Below are positions 1 through 9,013 of a stretch of DNA of 64,000 bases, in pieces. The translations under genes and the position numbers were made by a program. Position 1 is the stretch's first letter. Each line of letters opens with the position of its first letter. The stretch covers positions 3,039,076-3,103,075 of the forward strand of contig OX638344.1 in NCBI GenBank assembly GCA_951813555.1. The letters are read 5' to 3'. This DNA is from an uncultured Acidimicrobiales bacterium. GTDB lineage: Bacteria > Actinomycetota > Acidimicrobiia > Acidimicrobiales > Bin134. Under the pieces are notes generated by a model. It was not told the origin of the DNA, searched no databases, and saw nothing but the letters and a program-made list of their open reading frames with translations.

Positions 1-44
1 CCAATTCCACCGGCGCCGGCCACAACCACATGCATCAGCCCCAT
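1..44 (-). CDS. N-terminus of a Rossmann-fold dinucleotide-binding protein (partial, runs off the left edge)
   Basis: Only the first 14 codons are inside the window. Read leftward from the ATG at 44 they give MGLMHVVVAGAGGI, a hydrophobic beta strand followed by GAGG, the start of a nucleotide-binding Rossmann fold. A second in-frame ATG at 35 would give MHVVVAGAGGI, which is closer to how ketopantoate reductases and small FAD/NAD oxidoreductases usually begin. The gene is divergent from the cupin at 59 with only 14 to 23 bases between the starts, so each promoter must overlap the other gene. Which Rossmann family this is cannot be decided from so few residues; 2-dehydropantoate 2-reductase is one guess. 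Confidence 0.55.
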   Translation of the reverse strand, partial: MGLMHVVVAGAGGI

Positions 45-58
45 GCTAGGAATTCTCT

Positions 59-400
59 ATGGCCCTCACCCGATATCGAGATGTGGAGTGGTTCCAGCCC
101 GGTGAGAACCCCGATCCCGATGACACCGATCTGATGAAGGCATGGCTGCACCGGGGGTCGTTCTTCGCCCACGCCATCCGGTTGGCGCCCGGCTATGTGG
201 TGCCACCCCACAGCCACGACCGGGACGAGCTGATGGTGGTGTTGGCCGGTAGCGCCGCCCTGGACAGCGGCGTTGTAATAGTGCCGCCCGACACCCTGCT
301 GTTGGCCGCCAACGCGGAGTACGGCTTCACGGCGGGGCCAGAGGGCATGGAGTTCATGGTGGTCCGCACCGGCCAATCCGGCCTGACCATCACCGGATGA
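59..400 (+). CDS. Small single-domain cupin protein
   Basis: A 113-residue protein with one cupin beta barrel. Residues around 40-60 contain PPHSHDRDELMVVLAG, which fits cupin motif 1 (H-x-H, Glu four residues on, then a Gly), so a metal site is likely. The C-terminal half continues as short beta strands ending at TGQSGLTITG. A possible ribosome site (TAGGA) lies about eight bases before the ATG. The stop overlaps the start of the next gene by ATGA, so the cupin is probably translated with the acyl-CoA synthetase behind it. Small cupins in such operons are often dioxygenases, isomerases or sensors; the sequence does not say which. Confidence 0.8.
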   Translation: MALTRYRDVEWFQPGENPDPDDTDLMKAWLHRGSFFAHAIRLAPGYVVPPHSHDRDELMVVLAGSAALDSGVVIVPPDTLLLAANAEYGFTAGPEGMEFMVVRTGQSGLTITG

Positions 401-2385
401 GCGCGTCGGCCAAGGACCTCACCCCGCTGGTGCGGCCCCGGTCCATCGCGGTGGTGGGCGCCACCCCGCCAGGAGGCAACAAGCTGGGATCGTGGGCGCT
501 GAGCAACCTGCTCAAGCACAATGTCTCGGCCGATCTCTACCTGGTCAATCCCCGCTATGAGACGCTGGTGGATCGGCCCTGTTACGCCGACTTGGGCTCT
601 TTGCCCGAACCCCCTGAATTGGTGCTGGTGCTGGTCCCGGCCGCCGCGGCCATCGACGTGCTGCGCCAAGCCGAGGCCATCGGCTCCCAAGCAGCCATAT
701 TGTTCAGCGGGGGGTTCGGCGAGGGCGACCGGGCAGGTTCGCCGCTCGACCTTGAGCTCCAGGCGCTCTTGGCCGACACCTCGATGGCGGTGTGCGGGCC
801 CAACACCAATGGCATCATCAATTGCGTCGACCGGATCCCCGCCGGGTTCCCCCCCTACGCCATGGCCGATGAACTGCCCGTCGGCAACCTCGGCGTGGTG
901 TCGCAAAGCGGTGCTTTGGTGTCGTCTCTGGTCGAGCACCTGCTGGGAAACGGTCTCGGCCTCACCGTGGGCTTCGCGGTTGGTAACGGCATCGATCTGA
1001 AGGTGAGCGACTACGTCCAGTACTTGGCTGGAGACGATCGCACCGAGCAGATCGTGGTGTATGTCGAAGGCCTAGACGACGCCGACCGGTTCTTCGACGC
1101 CGCTGATGAGGCCACCCGTGCGGGAAAGCCGGTAATCGTGCTCAAGGGTGGCCGATCGCCAGAAGGGGCTGATGCGGTCCGCGGCCACATTGGGGCATTG
1201 GTGGGCGACTACGACGCCTTTGCTGCCCGCTGCCGTCAACACAGCATCTTGATGGCCCATGACCTGGCCGAATTGGCCGCTTTGCCCATGGCCCAAGGCC
1301 AGTGGGGCAAGCGGGTCGGAGTGCTGTCGTCATCGGGGGCGGTGGCGGGAATCCTGGCCGACTCCGCCCGTCACAACGGCTTCGAGGTGCCTCCCTTGGG
1401 TGGCGCGACCCACTCAGCGCTGGCCGAGCGCATGACGCTGGGCGAGCCCCGCAATCCGCTGGACCTCACCGGACAGTCGGTGGTCGACTTCGATCTGATG
1501 CCGGCGGCACTCGAGGCCATGGGCGACGATCTCGGGCTGGACGTGCTGGTCCACGGAATGCTTATCGGCCCCGATCTGTCCATCAACAGCCAAGTCGACG
1601 CCCTGATGGCTCAGGCCGAGCAGGGCACGCCGATCGCGGTGTTCAGCGCTCCCGGATGGCATGCTGTGGACTACCCGAAGCTGCTCGAGGCCTCCATCCC
1701 GGTGTTCGGCTCAGCCGACCTACTCTTCCGCTGTCTGGCTGCCTGGCATAGGCGACACTCTGAGATTCCTTCGTCGGAAGAGTCACGGACGCGGCAGGAG
1801 GAGTCCCTCGAAGATCTGCTCGCCGACATCTTGGCTCCCGCCTGCGCACCGGCCGAATACGCCAACGACCGGCCCGCCGCGGTCAAGCTGCTGGGTGAAG
1901 ACTTGGACCACAAGACCGATCTGGGGCTGGTGGAACTCAACGTGGCCCCCGAAGACATAGCCGATTCCGCCGCCCGACTAGAGGCTCGCGGCAAGGAGTT
2001 GGGCTTGGCCGACGCCGCGGTGGTGGTCCAGTCCATGTCCGATCCCGGCGTGGAGCTGATTGTCGGTACCCGGATCGACCCCGAGGCCGGTCCCTGCGTG
2101 GTGGCCGGACTCGGTGGCGTGTTCACCGAGTTGGTCGACGATGTGGCCATCGCCCCGGCCCCGCTGAGCATGGCCGACGCCCACGCCCTCTTGGACGCCA
2201 CCAAGGTAGGCGCGCTGCTGGATGGATACCGGGGCGAGCCGGGCCGCGACCGACAAGCCGCCGCCGAGGTGCTGGTGCGACTGGGGCACATCGCGGCCCG
2301 CGACCACACGGAGGCCGAGATCAACCCGCTCATCGTGCATACTTCTGGGGTCACCGCCGTCGACGTGCTCATCGGCGGCCACTGA
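397..2385 (+). CDS. NDP-forming acyl-CoA synthetase (acetate-CoA ligase ADP-forming family)
   Basis: 662 residues. Proteins of this family convert an acyl-CoA plus ADP and phosphate to acid, CoA and ATP, or the reverse, through a phosphohistidine. Order seen: CoA-binding Rossmann domain (about 10-140, with RPRSIAVVGATPPGG), succinyl-CoA-ligase-like domains (about 150-450, with VSQSGALVSSL and the region GHIGALVGDYDAF that keeps the histidine of the usual SHTG motif), and an ATP-grasp part (about 470-662, with LDHKTDLGLVEL and VVAGLGGVFTELVDD). The stretch that normally opens the ATP-grasp domain (a G-I-P-V type strand before the lysine) appears shortened to about 25 residues, so the protein is somewhat shorter than the usual roughly 700. 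It overlaps the cupin by four bases and is followed by an acyl-CoA dehydrogenase. Confidence 0.85.
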   Translation: MSASAKDLTPLVRPRSIAVVGATPPGGNKLGSWALSNLLKHNVSADLYLVNPRYETLVDRPCYADLGSLPEPPELVLVLVPAAAAIDVLRQAEAIGSQAAILFSGGFGEGDRAGSPLDLELQALLADTSMAVCGPNTNGIINCVDRIPAGFPPYAMADELPVGNLGVVSQSGALVSSLVEHLLGNGLGLTVGFAVGNGIDLKVSDYVQYLAGDDRTEQIVVYVEGLDDADRFFDAADEATRAGKPVIVLKGGRSPEGADAVRGHIGALVGDYDAFAARCRQHSILMAHDLAELAALPMAQGQWGKRVGVLSSSGAVAGILADSARHNGFEVPPLGGATHSALAERMTLGEPRNPLDLTGQSVVDFDLMPAALEAMGDDLGLDVLVHGMLIGPDLSINSQVDALMAQAEQGTPIAVFSAPGWHAVDYPKLLEASIPVFGSADLLFRCLAAWHRRHSEIPSSEESRTRQEESLEDLLADILAPACAPAEYANDRPAAVKLLGEDLDHKTDLGLVELNVAPEDIADSAARLEARGKELGLADAAVVVQSMSDPGVELIVGTRIDPEAGPCVVAGLGGVFTELVDDVAIAPAPLSMADAHALLDATKVGALLDGYRGEPGRDRQAAAEVLVRLGHIAARDHTEAEINPLIVHTSGVTAVDVLIGGH

Positions 2386-2410
2386 GCATCGTCCACCCAG
2401 CGAGGCGCCA

Positions 2411-3562
2411 ATGAACTTCACCCCCGAACAGGAGATGTTGCGGGAATCGGTGCGGGCGTTTGCCGCCAAAGAAATGCCCGACGGGTTCGCCCGGGAGTGG
2501 GACATCAAGGGCGAGCCCCCGCTGGACACCTACCAGCGGTTCGCCGACGCCGGGTTCATGGGGGTGGGCATCCCCGAGCAATACGGCGGCCAAGGCGGCG
2601 GCATCGTGGAGGTAGCCATCGTTTTGCACGAGCTCAGCCGGGCCATGATGTCGTTCGCCATCATGGTCTACCGGTCGGCCATCCACGCGTCGGTGGGATT
2701 GCAGATCTACGGCACCGAGGAGCAGCGCGAGCGGTTCCTACCCGGCATCGCCAGCGGGCAGTACAAGTTCTGCTTCTCGCTCAGCGAGCCCGACGCCGGT
2801 TCAGACGCCTTCAACCTGAAATGCCGGGCGGTGCGCGACGGCGACGAGTTCGTGGTGAACGGCACCAAGATGTGGAACTCCTTTGCCCGCCACGCCGACT
2901 ACGTGCTGCTGGCCACCCGAACGTCCGATGAGCCAAGGAAACAAGACGGCATCACATTCTTCGTGGTAAACCTCTCCAGCCCCGGCATCGAGATCACCCC
3001 CATCGAGACCATCGGCGAGCGGGCCAGCGGCACCAACATGGTCACCTACTCCGATGTCCGAATCCCGGTGGCCAACATCCTGGGCACCGAGGGCCAAGGA
3101 CACCGCAACCTCCAGGCCAACCTGGAGCGGGAGCGGTTCTCCTCGCTGCCCATCAACCTCGGGCCGATGGAGGCCATCTTGGAGGAGGCCGTCGATTACG
3201 CCAACACCCGGGAGCAGTTCGGCCAGGCTATTGGCCGCTTTCAGGCCATACAGCACATGCTGGCCGATGTGGCGGTGGACGTGAACATCGCCCGCACCCT
3301 CACCTGGGACCTGGCCCGGCGCATCGCCGCGGGCGAGCAGTGCGCCCTTGAGGTGTCGATGGCCAAGCTGTGGATCAGCGAGGCCATGATGCGGGCCAGC
3401 TACACCGGAATGCAGGTGATGGGCGGCTACGGCTACACCCTCGACTCCAACATGCAACTCCACTGGCGAAACGCCCGCCTCGGCACCATCGGCGCCGGCT
3501 CCAGCGAGATCCAGCGCAACATCATCGCCCGCCAAATTGGCCTCGGCCGCGAGCCAACTTGA
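2411..3562 (+). CDS. Acyl-CoA dehydrogenase
   Basis: 383 residues from the ATG at 2411 (MNFTPEQEMLRESVRAF), the normal family length; the reading frame is open upstream but that part is antisense-like filler. FAD-dependent alpha,beta-desaturation of an acyl-CoA thioester, handing electrons to ETF. Seen: N-terminal helices, middle beta domain with FCFSLSEPDAGSDAFNLKCRA (a family signature), C-terminal helices with REQFGQAIGRFQAIQ and MQVMGGYGYTLDSNMQ. The usual catalytic Glu of the YEGTSEIQR motif is replaced (IGAGSSEIQR), as in members that use a Glu in an earlier helix; the LERERF segment could supply it. It follows the NDP-forming synthetase by 25 bases, so both probably act on the same acyl-CoA; its identity is unknown. 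Confidence 0.88.
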   Translation: MNFTPEQEMLRESVRAFAAKEMPDGFAREWDIKGEPPLDTYQRFADAGFMGVGIPEQYGGQGGGIVEVAIVLHELSRAMMSFAIMVYRSAIHASVGLQIYGTEEQRERFLPGIASGQYKFCFSLSEPDAGSDAFNLKCRAVRDGDEFVVNGTKMWNSFARHADYVLLATRTSDEPRKQDGITFFVVNLSSPGIEITPIETIGERASGTNMVTYSDVRIPVANILGTEGQGHRNLQANLERERFSSLPINLGPMEAILEEAVDYANTREQFGQAIGRFQAIQHMLADVAVDVNIARTLTWDLARRIAAGEQCALEVSMAKLWISEAMMRASYTGMQVMGGYGYTLDSNMQLHWRNARLGTIGAGSSEIQRNIIARQIGLGREPT

Positions 3563-3563
3563 G

Positions 3564-4844
3564 CTATTGGCCGTGGTCTTGGCTGTTTACCGCGAAGGAC
3601 TGCCAGGGGGGCGCCCGGTGGAATGATCCGTCTTGCATCACGGCGACGATTCGCGCGCTGTCCTGAAGGATTGAGATATCGACAGTCGGGTCCCCATCAA
3701 TGAGCAGCAGGTCGGCCAGTCGGAGCTCCTCTATGGTACCGACATCGAAACCGACCATCTCGCCGGCGGTCTTCGTTGCAGCCACCAGCACTTCGACCGG
3801 TGTGTAACCGAAGAGATCGACGAAGAGCTGGAGATCGCGCGCATTGCGTCCGACAGGGTTGTACGGGAAGCCGTAGTCGCCCCCAGGGACGACGCGGATG
3901 CCGCGGCGCTTCATCTCGGGGTAGATCCTCTCCATGGACTCGAGACCAGAGACCGCGCCCATCCGCTCTGCGGTCTCACGGTCGATGCCGAATTCCTCGG
4001 CCTCGTAGATGCGGGAATAGAGCAGCCCCGGTGCCGGCGCCACGAACAGCTCATCTCGATGCTCCTCGAGCATGTCGAGCGCCTCCTCGTCGGCGAGGGT
4101 GCAGTGGTAGATGCACCGAAAGCCGGCCCGCACGGCCCGCTTTACCGCCTCGGCAGCTTGGGCGTGGCAGGCCAACCACATGCCCGCCTCGCGAGCAGCC
4201 ACGCCCACCGCCTGGGCTTCTTCCTCGGAGTACATCAACACGTTGGCGCCGCCAGGGCTGAACCCTTCGTCGCTGGACATGAGCAGTTTGATGGTGTCGA
4301 CGCCGAGGTCGGCCATGTCGCGTACGTACCGCTGAAGACCCGGAATGCTGCGGTCATGGGTCGGATCGTGCCCCTCGGGCACCCCCATGATCCCTTCTAC
4401 GCCTTTTTCCATTGCCGAGGCGCGCAGTCGCGGCCCCGGCAGGCGGCCGTCGTCGATGTGGTCACGTAGAGCTACCTCCATCCGCTCACCGAGCGACCCG
4501 GCTGAGTAGGCGCTGGTGAAGCCGGCTTCGAGGGTGATGCGTGCGTTCACCGCGGTGGTGAGCATGTGCTCCTCGATCGGGAGTGCCATTGCGTTGACGA
4601 TCTGCTCGATCGATGACGGCCAGGTGAGGTGAGCGTGCCCCTCGACCATACCGGGCATGAGGGTGCCGCCACGACCGTCGACGGCCATGGCCTCGGGCGC
4701 GTCGATCGTCTCACTCCCGACGACAACTTGATGGATGCGATTGCCACGCACCAAGACGGAACCCGGGAAGCGCTCAGCACCGGAGCCGTCGAAGATCTGC
4801 ACGTTCTCGAAGAGGACGGCACCACCGCCGTGCCGTCCGATCAT
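3564..4844 (-). CDS. Amidohydrolase-superfamily metal-dependent hydrolase
   Basis: 426 residues, a TIM-barrel amidohydrolase flanked by the small beta sandwich (MIGRHGGGAVLFENVQIFDG at the start; IEELRLADLLLIDGDP near the end). Metal ligands visible: H-x-H in VEGHAHL, a Lys in DTIKLLMS that may be the carboxylated lysine, His in WLACHAQA and CIYHCT, and the Asp of VPGGDYGFPYN. This arrangement is like imidazolonepropionase-related and prolidase-type members, which cleave cyclic amides or dipeptide-like bonds. The start overlaps the upstream GlcG-like gene by ATGA, so the two form one small operon. It converges on the acyl-CoA dehydrogenase with a single base between the stops. Substrate unknown. 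Confidence 0.85.
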   Translation of the reverse strand: MIGRHGGGAVLFENVQIFDGSGAERFPGSVLVRGNRIHQVVVGSETIDAPEAMAVDGRGGTLMPGMVEGHAHLTWPSSIEQIVNAMALPIEEHMLTTAVNARITLEAGFTSAYSAGSLGERMEVALRDHIDDGRLPGPRLRASAMEKGVEGIMGVPEGHDPTHDRSIPGLQRYVRDMADLGVDTIKLLMSSDEGFSPGGANVLMYSEEEAQAVGVAAREAGMWLACHAQAAEAVKRAVRAGFRCIYHCTLADEEALDMLEEHRDELFVAPAPGLLYSRIYEAEEFGIDRETAERMGAVSGLESMERIYPEMKRRGIRVVPGGDYGFPYNPVGRNARDLQLFVDLFGYTPVEVLVAATKTAGEMVGFDVGTIEELRLADLLLIDGDPTVDISILQDSARIVAVMQDGSFHRAPPWQSFAVNSQDHGQ

Positions 4845-5284
4845 TTCGCATCTCCGGCGTCAGCGACAAGATCCACCGAGGTGATCCCGACGATGGCACA
4901 GATGTCGTCTTCATCGGACGTTCCTCCGCTGATGCCTACGGATCCGAGGAGAGTCCCTTCGTCTTCGCGGATGAGCACCCCGCCGGCGACCGGCACAATC
5001 CCGTGGGGCAGAAGCGGAGCAAGGGAGGTGAAGAACTTCGGCACGGCATCAGCTCGCCGAGCTAGCTCGCGGCCGCCGAAGCCCATGGCGAGACAGCCGT
5101 GGGCCTTGCCCATGGCGATCTCAAACCGGCCGATGCCGGACCGCTCGTCGCGCTTGACCACCAGTATGTGCCCGCCCGCGTCGAGCACTACAACCGTCAT
5201 CGGTGGGAAGCCGCGCTCGGCCGCAGCGGCCAGCGCGGCGTCAGTAATACGGTTGGCAACCGCCAAAGACAGGGCGCCGCTCAC
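4841..5284 (-). CDS. GlcG/HbpS-like (DUF336) small heme- or cofactor-binding protein
   Basis: 147 residues from the GTG at 5284 (VSGALSLAVANRITDAALAA). The fold signature is present: PPMTVVVLDAGGHILVVKRD, then FEIAMGKAHGCLAMGFGGRE, then GGVLIREDEGTLLGSVGISGG. The frame stays open to a TTG at 5392, but the added 36 residues do not resemble the family and would overlap the divergent ligase gene at 5383; the GTG start leaves about 98 bases for divergent promoters. GlcG/HbpS proteins are small, often exported or cytoplasmic, and some bind heme; many sit next to catabolic genes with no proven role. The stop is coupled to the amidohydrolase start (ATGA). Confidence 0.8.
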   Translation of the reverse strand: MSGALSLAVANRITDAALAAAAERGFPPMTVVVLDAGGHILVVKRDERSGIGRFEIAMGKAHGCLAMGFGGRELARRADAVPKFFTSLAPLLPHGIVPVAGGVLIREDEGTLLGSVGISGGTSDEDDICAIVGITSVDLVADAGDAK

Positions 5285-5382
5285 ACCGGCCCCGAAATCT
5301 CGTCGTGCGCCTCGGAAATCCAGTCCGCGATGAGGAACATAGTAGCCGCCTAATGAGACGCCAGACACCCCGGTGAACGAGT

Positions 5383-6906
5383 GTGGCGGCAAACGGGATC
5401 AGTATTGTCGATGCGGTGAGCAAACCCTCGAAGCTGTCGGAGTTGGCCCGGCGAGACCATGATGAGCTGGCACTGGAGGACGACTTCCACCAGATAACCT
5501 GGGCTGAGCTGGATCGCCGTACCCATGCCATCGGGCGAGGGCTGATGGCCGCCGGGGCCTCACCAGGGGATCACGTGGGGCTGGTGTGCTCCAATCGCAC
5601 CGAGTTCGTGGAGGTCATGCTGGCCTGCTTCCGGGCCGGGCTGAAGATGACCCCGATCAAGACCAACTGGACGGCTACCGAGATCGCCTATGTGCTGGAC
5701 GACGCCGGTTCAGCCCTGGTGGCAACCGACTCCCCCGCGGCCCGAGACGCAGCCGGCGACCGGCCAGTGGTGTGGATCGACGGCGACTTCGACGCCTGGG
5801 TCGACGCCCAAGATCCAACTCCGTTCCCAGCCGGGGGCACCGGATACCGCATCCCCTACACCTCGGGCACCACCGGTCGGCCAAAAGGGGTGGAGCGCAC
5901 CCTGGACTCGGAGTCCACCTTCGAGCAGTGGTGGGAGTTCTCATCACTTGGGGCTCAAGGGCTGGGTCTGCCCCGCGACGGGAAGCACCTAATGGTCGCC
6001 CAGCTCTTCCACGGCGCTCCCCTGGCGTTTGCCCTGGGAGCACTGGCCAACGGCGCCCCCATGCGGATCATGGGTCGGTGGGATGCCGATCGGGCGGTGG
6101 ACGTCATCAACGATGGGGTGACCGCCTCCATCATGGTGCCCACCATGTTCCGCCAGCTTCTAGGGCTGCCCGACGAGCGCAAAGCTGAGGTGGACCACTC
6201 CCGCCTGGCCACCGTCCTGCACGGCGGCGAGCCCTGCCCGGTTCCGCTCAAGGAGCGCATGATCGAATGGTGGGGGCCGATATTCACCGAATACTACGGC
6301 TTCACCGAGGGCGGCATGACTATGTGCAGCTCGACTGAGTGGCTAGCCCGGCCGGGCACTGTGGGCACCCCCATCGGCGAGCTGGCCATCCAGATCGTGG
6401 GCGGCGACGGCGAGATTCTGGGGCCCGGCGAGCCGGGCACGGTGTACTTCCGCCGTCCCGAGGGGCGCTACTTCCGTTACATCAACGCCGACGACAAGAC
6501 CGAAGACGCCTACAACGACTCCGGGTTCTTCTCGGTGGGCGACATCGGCTACCTCGATGAGGACGGCTATCTATACCTTTCAGGCCGCAGCTCCGAGGTG
6601 ATCGTGGCCGCCGGGGTGAACATCTACCCCGCCGAGATCGAAGACGTGGTGTTCGCGGTGGACGGGGTGGCCGACGCCTGCGCGGTGGGCGGGCCCGACC
6701 CCGACCGGGGCGAGCAGGTGGTGGTGTATCTGGCCGTGGTTGACGGCTTCGCCGATAACGACGTAATCGCGGCCATCAACGCTGCCTGCGCCGAACACCT
6801 GGCCGGCTACAAGCGCCCCCGCCGCTACATCATCCGTCCCGCCGTCGACCGCGACCCCACCGGAAAAGTCCTCCGCACCAAACTCCGCGACGAGCTTTGG
6901 TCCTAG
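5383..6906 (+). CDS. AMP-forming acyl-CoA ligase (ANL superfamily)
   Basis: 507 residues. Activates a carboxylic acid with ATP to an acyl-adenylate and then a CoA thioester. Motifs: P-loop YTSGTTGRPKGV near residue 160, the adenylate-binding YYGFTEGG near 305, the hinge motif SGRSSEVIVAAGVNIYP, and the C-terminal catalytic lysine in PTGKVLRTKL. The most upstream start is GTG 5383 (MAANGISIV); an in-frame GTG at 5416 (VSKPSKL) is equally plausible. It is divergent from the GlcG/amidohydrolase pair and converges on acetoacetyl-CoA synthetase, so it is probably a one-gene unit. The family handles fatty, aromatic and small branched acids; nothing here fixes the substrate. Confidence 0.88.
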   Translation: MAANGISIVDAVSKPSKLSELARRDHDELALEDDFHQITWAELDRRTHAIGRGLMAAGASPGDHVGLVCSNRTEFVEVMLACFRAGLKMTPIKTNWTATEIAYVLDDAGSALVATDSPAARDAAGDRPVVWIDGDFDAWVDAQDPTPFPAGGTGYRIPYTSGTTGRPKGVERTLDSESTFEQWWEFSSLGAQGLGLPRDGKHLMVAQLFHGAPLAFALGALANGAPMRIMGRWDADRAVDVINDGVTASIMVPTMFRQLLGLPDERKAEVDHSRLATVLHGGEPCPVPLKERMIEWWGPIFTEYYGFTEGGMTMCSSTEWLARPGTVGTPIGELAIQIVGGDGEILGPGEPGTVYFRRPEGRYFRYINADDKTEDAYNDSGFFSVGDIGYLDEDGYLYLSGRSSEVIVAAGVNIYPAEIEDVVFAVDGVADACAVGGPDPDRGEQVVVYLAVVDGFADNDVIAAINAACAEHLAGYKRPRRYIIRPAVDRDPTGKVLRTKLRDELWS

Positions 6907-6982
6907 CCGGTGCCCATTTCATATTCCCTCAGGTCATAGAAGGAGTTATCAGCTTGCCCGCTGCGATCGTAGGAAGGGGTGC

Positions 6983-8980
6983 TCATGCGGTTCTCCCGTG
7001 TGCATTGTCTCGCCATCTCTGTCCGAACGCCTCGAAGTAGTGCAGCGAATTCGGGTCCTGAAGAGCGCTGGCCGATGCGACCTGAGAGGCGGCTGCACCC
7101 AACAAGATGCGTTTCACGGGGACCTCGAGCTTCTTGCCCGAGATGGTGCGCGGGATGACAGGCGCGGCCTGAATCTCATCCGGTACGTGGCGTGGCGACA
7201 GTTCGGCGCGCAGCCTCGTACGCAACCACTCGCGGAGCTCTTCAGTCAGCTCCTGCCCATCTCGCAACACAACGAACGCCAGCAGATCGCCGAGCCCGCC
7301 TTGGTCGTCTTCAAGATGCACCACGAGCGAGTCGTCGACCATGTCGTGTTCCTCGATGACCGAGTAGAAGTCTGCTGTGCCGAGTCGCACTCCGCCGCGA
7401 TTGAGGGTGGCGTCGGAACGACCACTGATAACACACGAGCCATCATCGAAAATCGTGATCCAATCGCCATGGGACCAGACGCCGTCGAATGACTCGAAAT
7501 ACGACGCCCGATAGCGCCGGCGATCCTCGTCGCCCCACAAGCCCACCGGCATCGAAGGTGCTGGACCGGTGATCACGAGTTCGCCATCAATTTCCCGCAG
7601 CGGTTGTCCATCAGGATCGAACGCATCCACTCGCCATCCCAGCTGACGGCACGCGATGACACCCGACCGAACGGGCAGCACGGGCGCCCCGCCGACAAAC
7701 GCACTGCACACATCGGTCCCGCCGCTGATGTTGGAGACTGGCATTGGAGCAACGGCCTCGGAAATCCAGCGGTATCCCGCGTCGGGAAGGGGCGCCCCAG
7801 TCGAACCAATTTCCCGCAAGCGGCGTAGGTCCAGCGTTTCCCCAGGACGCAAGCCTGCGCTGCGGCACGCCATGAGGAAGGGGGCCGAGAATCCGGCGAG
7901 TGTCACGGCGCTCTGCTCGACGATCGACCACAGAGTGTCCAAGGTCGGCGAAGCGGGATCACCGTCGAACATGACGATCGACGCCCCCGCCAGCAGCCCC
8001 GACATCAGGTAGTTCCACATCATCCAGCCCGTTGTCGAAAACCAGAAGAACCGGTCTCCGGGTCCGAGATCGTGATGAAGCGCGAGTTGCTTGCCGTGTT
8101 CGAGCAGGATTCCTCCATGCCCGTGGACGATCTGTTTCGGCCGTCCAGTCGTGCCCGACGAGGAGAGGATGTAAAGAGGGTGGGCAAATGGGACCGGCTC
8201 GAATCGCAACGGCTCGGTCGTATCGGCAGTCAGGTCGGACCATCTCTGGACGTCCCCCGAAATGGTGGCATCCGGATCGAGATACGGCAGCAATACGGTG
8301 CTCTGCACTGACGGCAGGCCCCGTCGAATCTGATCTACGACGCCCGAGATGTCGATTGGCTTGGTGCCATATCGGTAACCGTCGACCGCGAGAAGCACTT
8401 TGGGTTGGACCTGGGTCCAACGATCGAGGACGCCGCGGGCTCCAAACTCGGGCGCGCAAGAGGCCCATGCCGCCCCGATTGACGCGGTTGCGAGAAAGGC
8501 GACGAAAGTCTCGGGAATGTTCGGCAGCAGCGCGACCACGCGATCTCCAGGTCCAACGCCGAGCCGTCGCAGGCCGGCGGCTGCTCGCCGGACCTTCTCG
8601 CGCAGCTCGCCCAAGCTGAGTTCTTGAGCAGGGCGCGTCTGGGACCTCCCGACTGCGGCAACATCGGTGTCGCTGAGCCCGTTTCCGCGCAAAATATGCT
8701 CCGCGTAGTTCAGGGTCGCGCCGTCGAACCACGTTGTGTAGGGCATGGGGCCGCCGCTGATGACCGACCGGGGCGCCTGCGTCGCATCGATCTCGAGGTA
8801 ATCCCAGACTGAGGCCCAGAAATCACCGGGTTCTTCAACCGACCACCGCCATAGGGCCTCGTAGTCGCCCAATGCCGCCGGTTGGTAGCGCTCAGCGAAC
8901 TGCCCCATGCGGGAACCCGCCCACGCATCAGGTGGCGGACGCCACACCACGTCGTCAGCGATCGCGGGCGTCTGGCTCAT
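6983..8980 (-). CDS. Acetoacetyl-CoA synthetase (acetoacetate-CoA ligase)
   Basis: 665 residues, the typical length of this enzyme. Reaction: acetoacetate + ATP + CoA to acetoacetyl-CoA + AMP + pyrophosphate. Seen in order: the N-terminal ACAS-type domain with TTWFDGATLNYAEHIL, P-loop LSSSGTTGRPKQIVHGHGG, the subfamily-typical FFWFSTTGWMMWNYL, the hinge SGRSDATLNRGGVRLG, and the C-terminal lysine in RTISGKKLEVPVKRIL. It is the last gene of the leftward array, 33 bases after the zinc dehydrogenase. BKACE, encoded further upstream in the same array, releases acetoacetate from beta-keto acids and acetyl-CoA, and this ligase would recapture it; that link is inferred from family chemistry. Confidence 0.88.
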   Translation of the reverse strand: MSQTPAIADDVVWRPPPDAWAGSRMGQFAERYQPAALGDYEALWRWSVEEPGDFWASVWDYLEIDATQAPRSVISGGPMPYTTWFDGATLNYAEHILRGNGLSDTDVAAVGRSQTRPAQELSLGELREKVRRAAAGLRRLGVGPGDRVVALLPNIPETFVAFLATASIGAAWASCAPEFGARGVLDRWTQVQPKVLLAVDGYRYGTKPIDISGVVDQIRRGLPSVQSTVLLPYLDPDATISGDVQRWSDLTADTTEPLRFEPVPFAHPLYILSSSGTTGRPKQIVHGHGGILLEHGKQLALHHDLGPGDRFFWFSTTGWMMWNYLMSGLLAGASIVMFDGDPASPTLDTLWSIVEQSAVTLAGFSAPFLMACRSAGLRPGETLDLRRLREIGSTGAPLPDAGYRWISEAVAPMPVSNISGGTDVCSAFVGGAPVLPVRSGVIACRQLGWRVDAFDPDGQPLREIDGELVITGPAPSMPVGLWGDEDRRRYRASYFESFDGVWSHGDWITIFDDGSCVISGRSDATLNRGGVRLGTADFYSVIEEHDMVDDSLVVHLEDDQGGLGDLLAFVVLRDGQELTEELREWLRTRLRAELSPRHVPDEIQAAPVIPRTISGKKLEVPVKRILLGAAASQVASASALQDPNSLHYFEAFGQRWRDNAHGRTA

Positions 8981-9013
8981 GGGCCAAAAGCAGGGATGCG
9001 CACGCCAGTCGCT

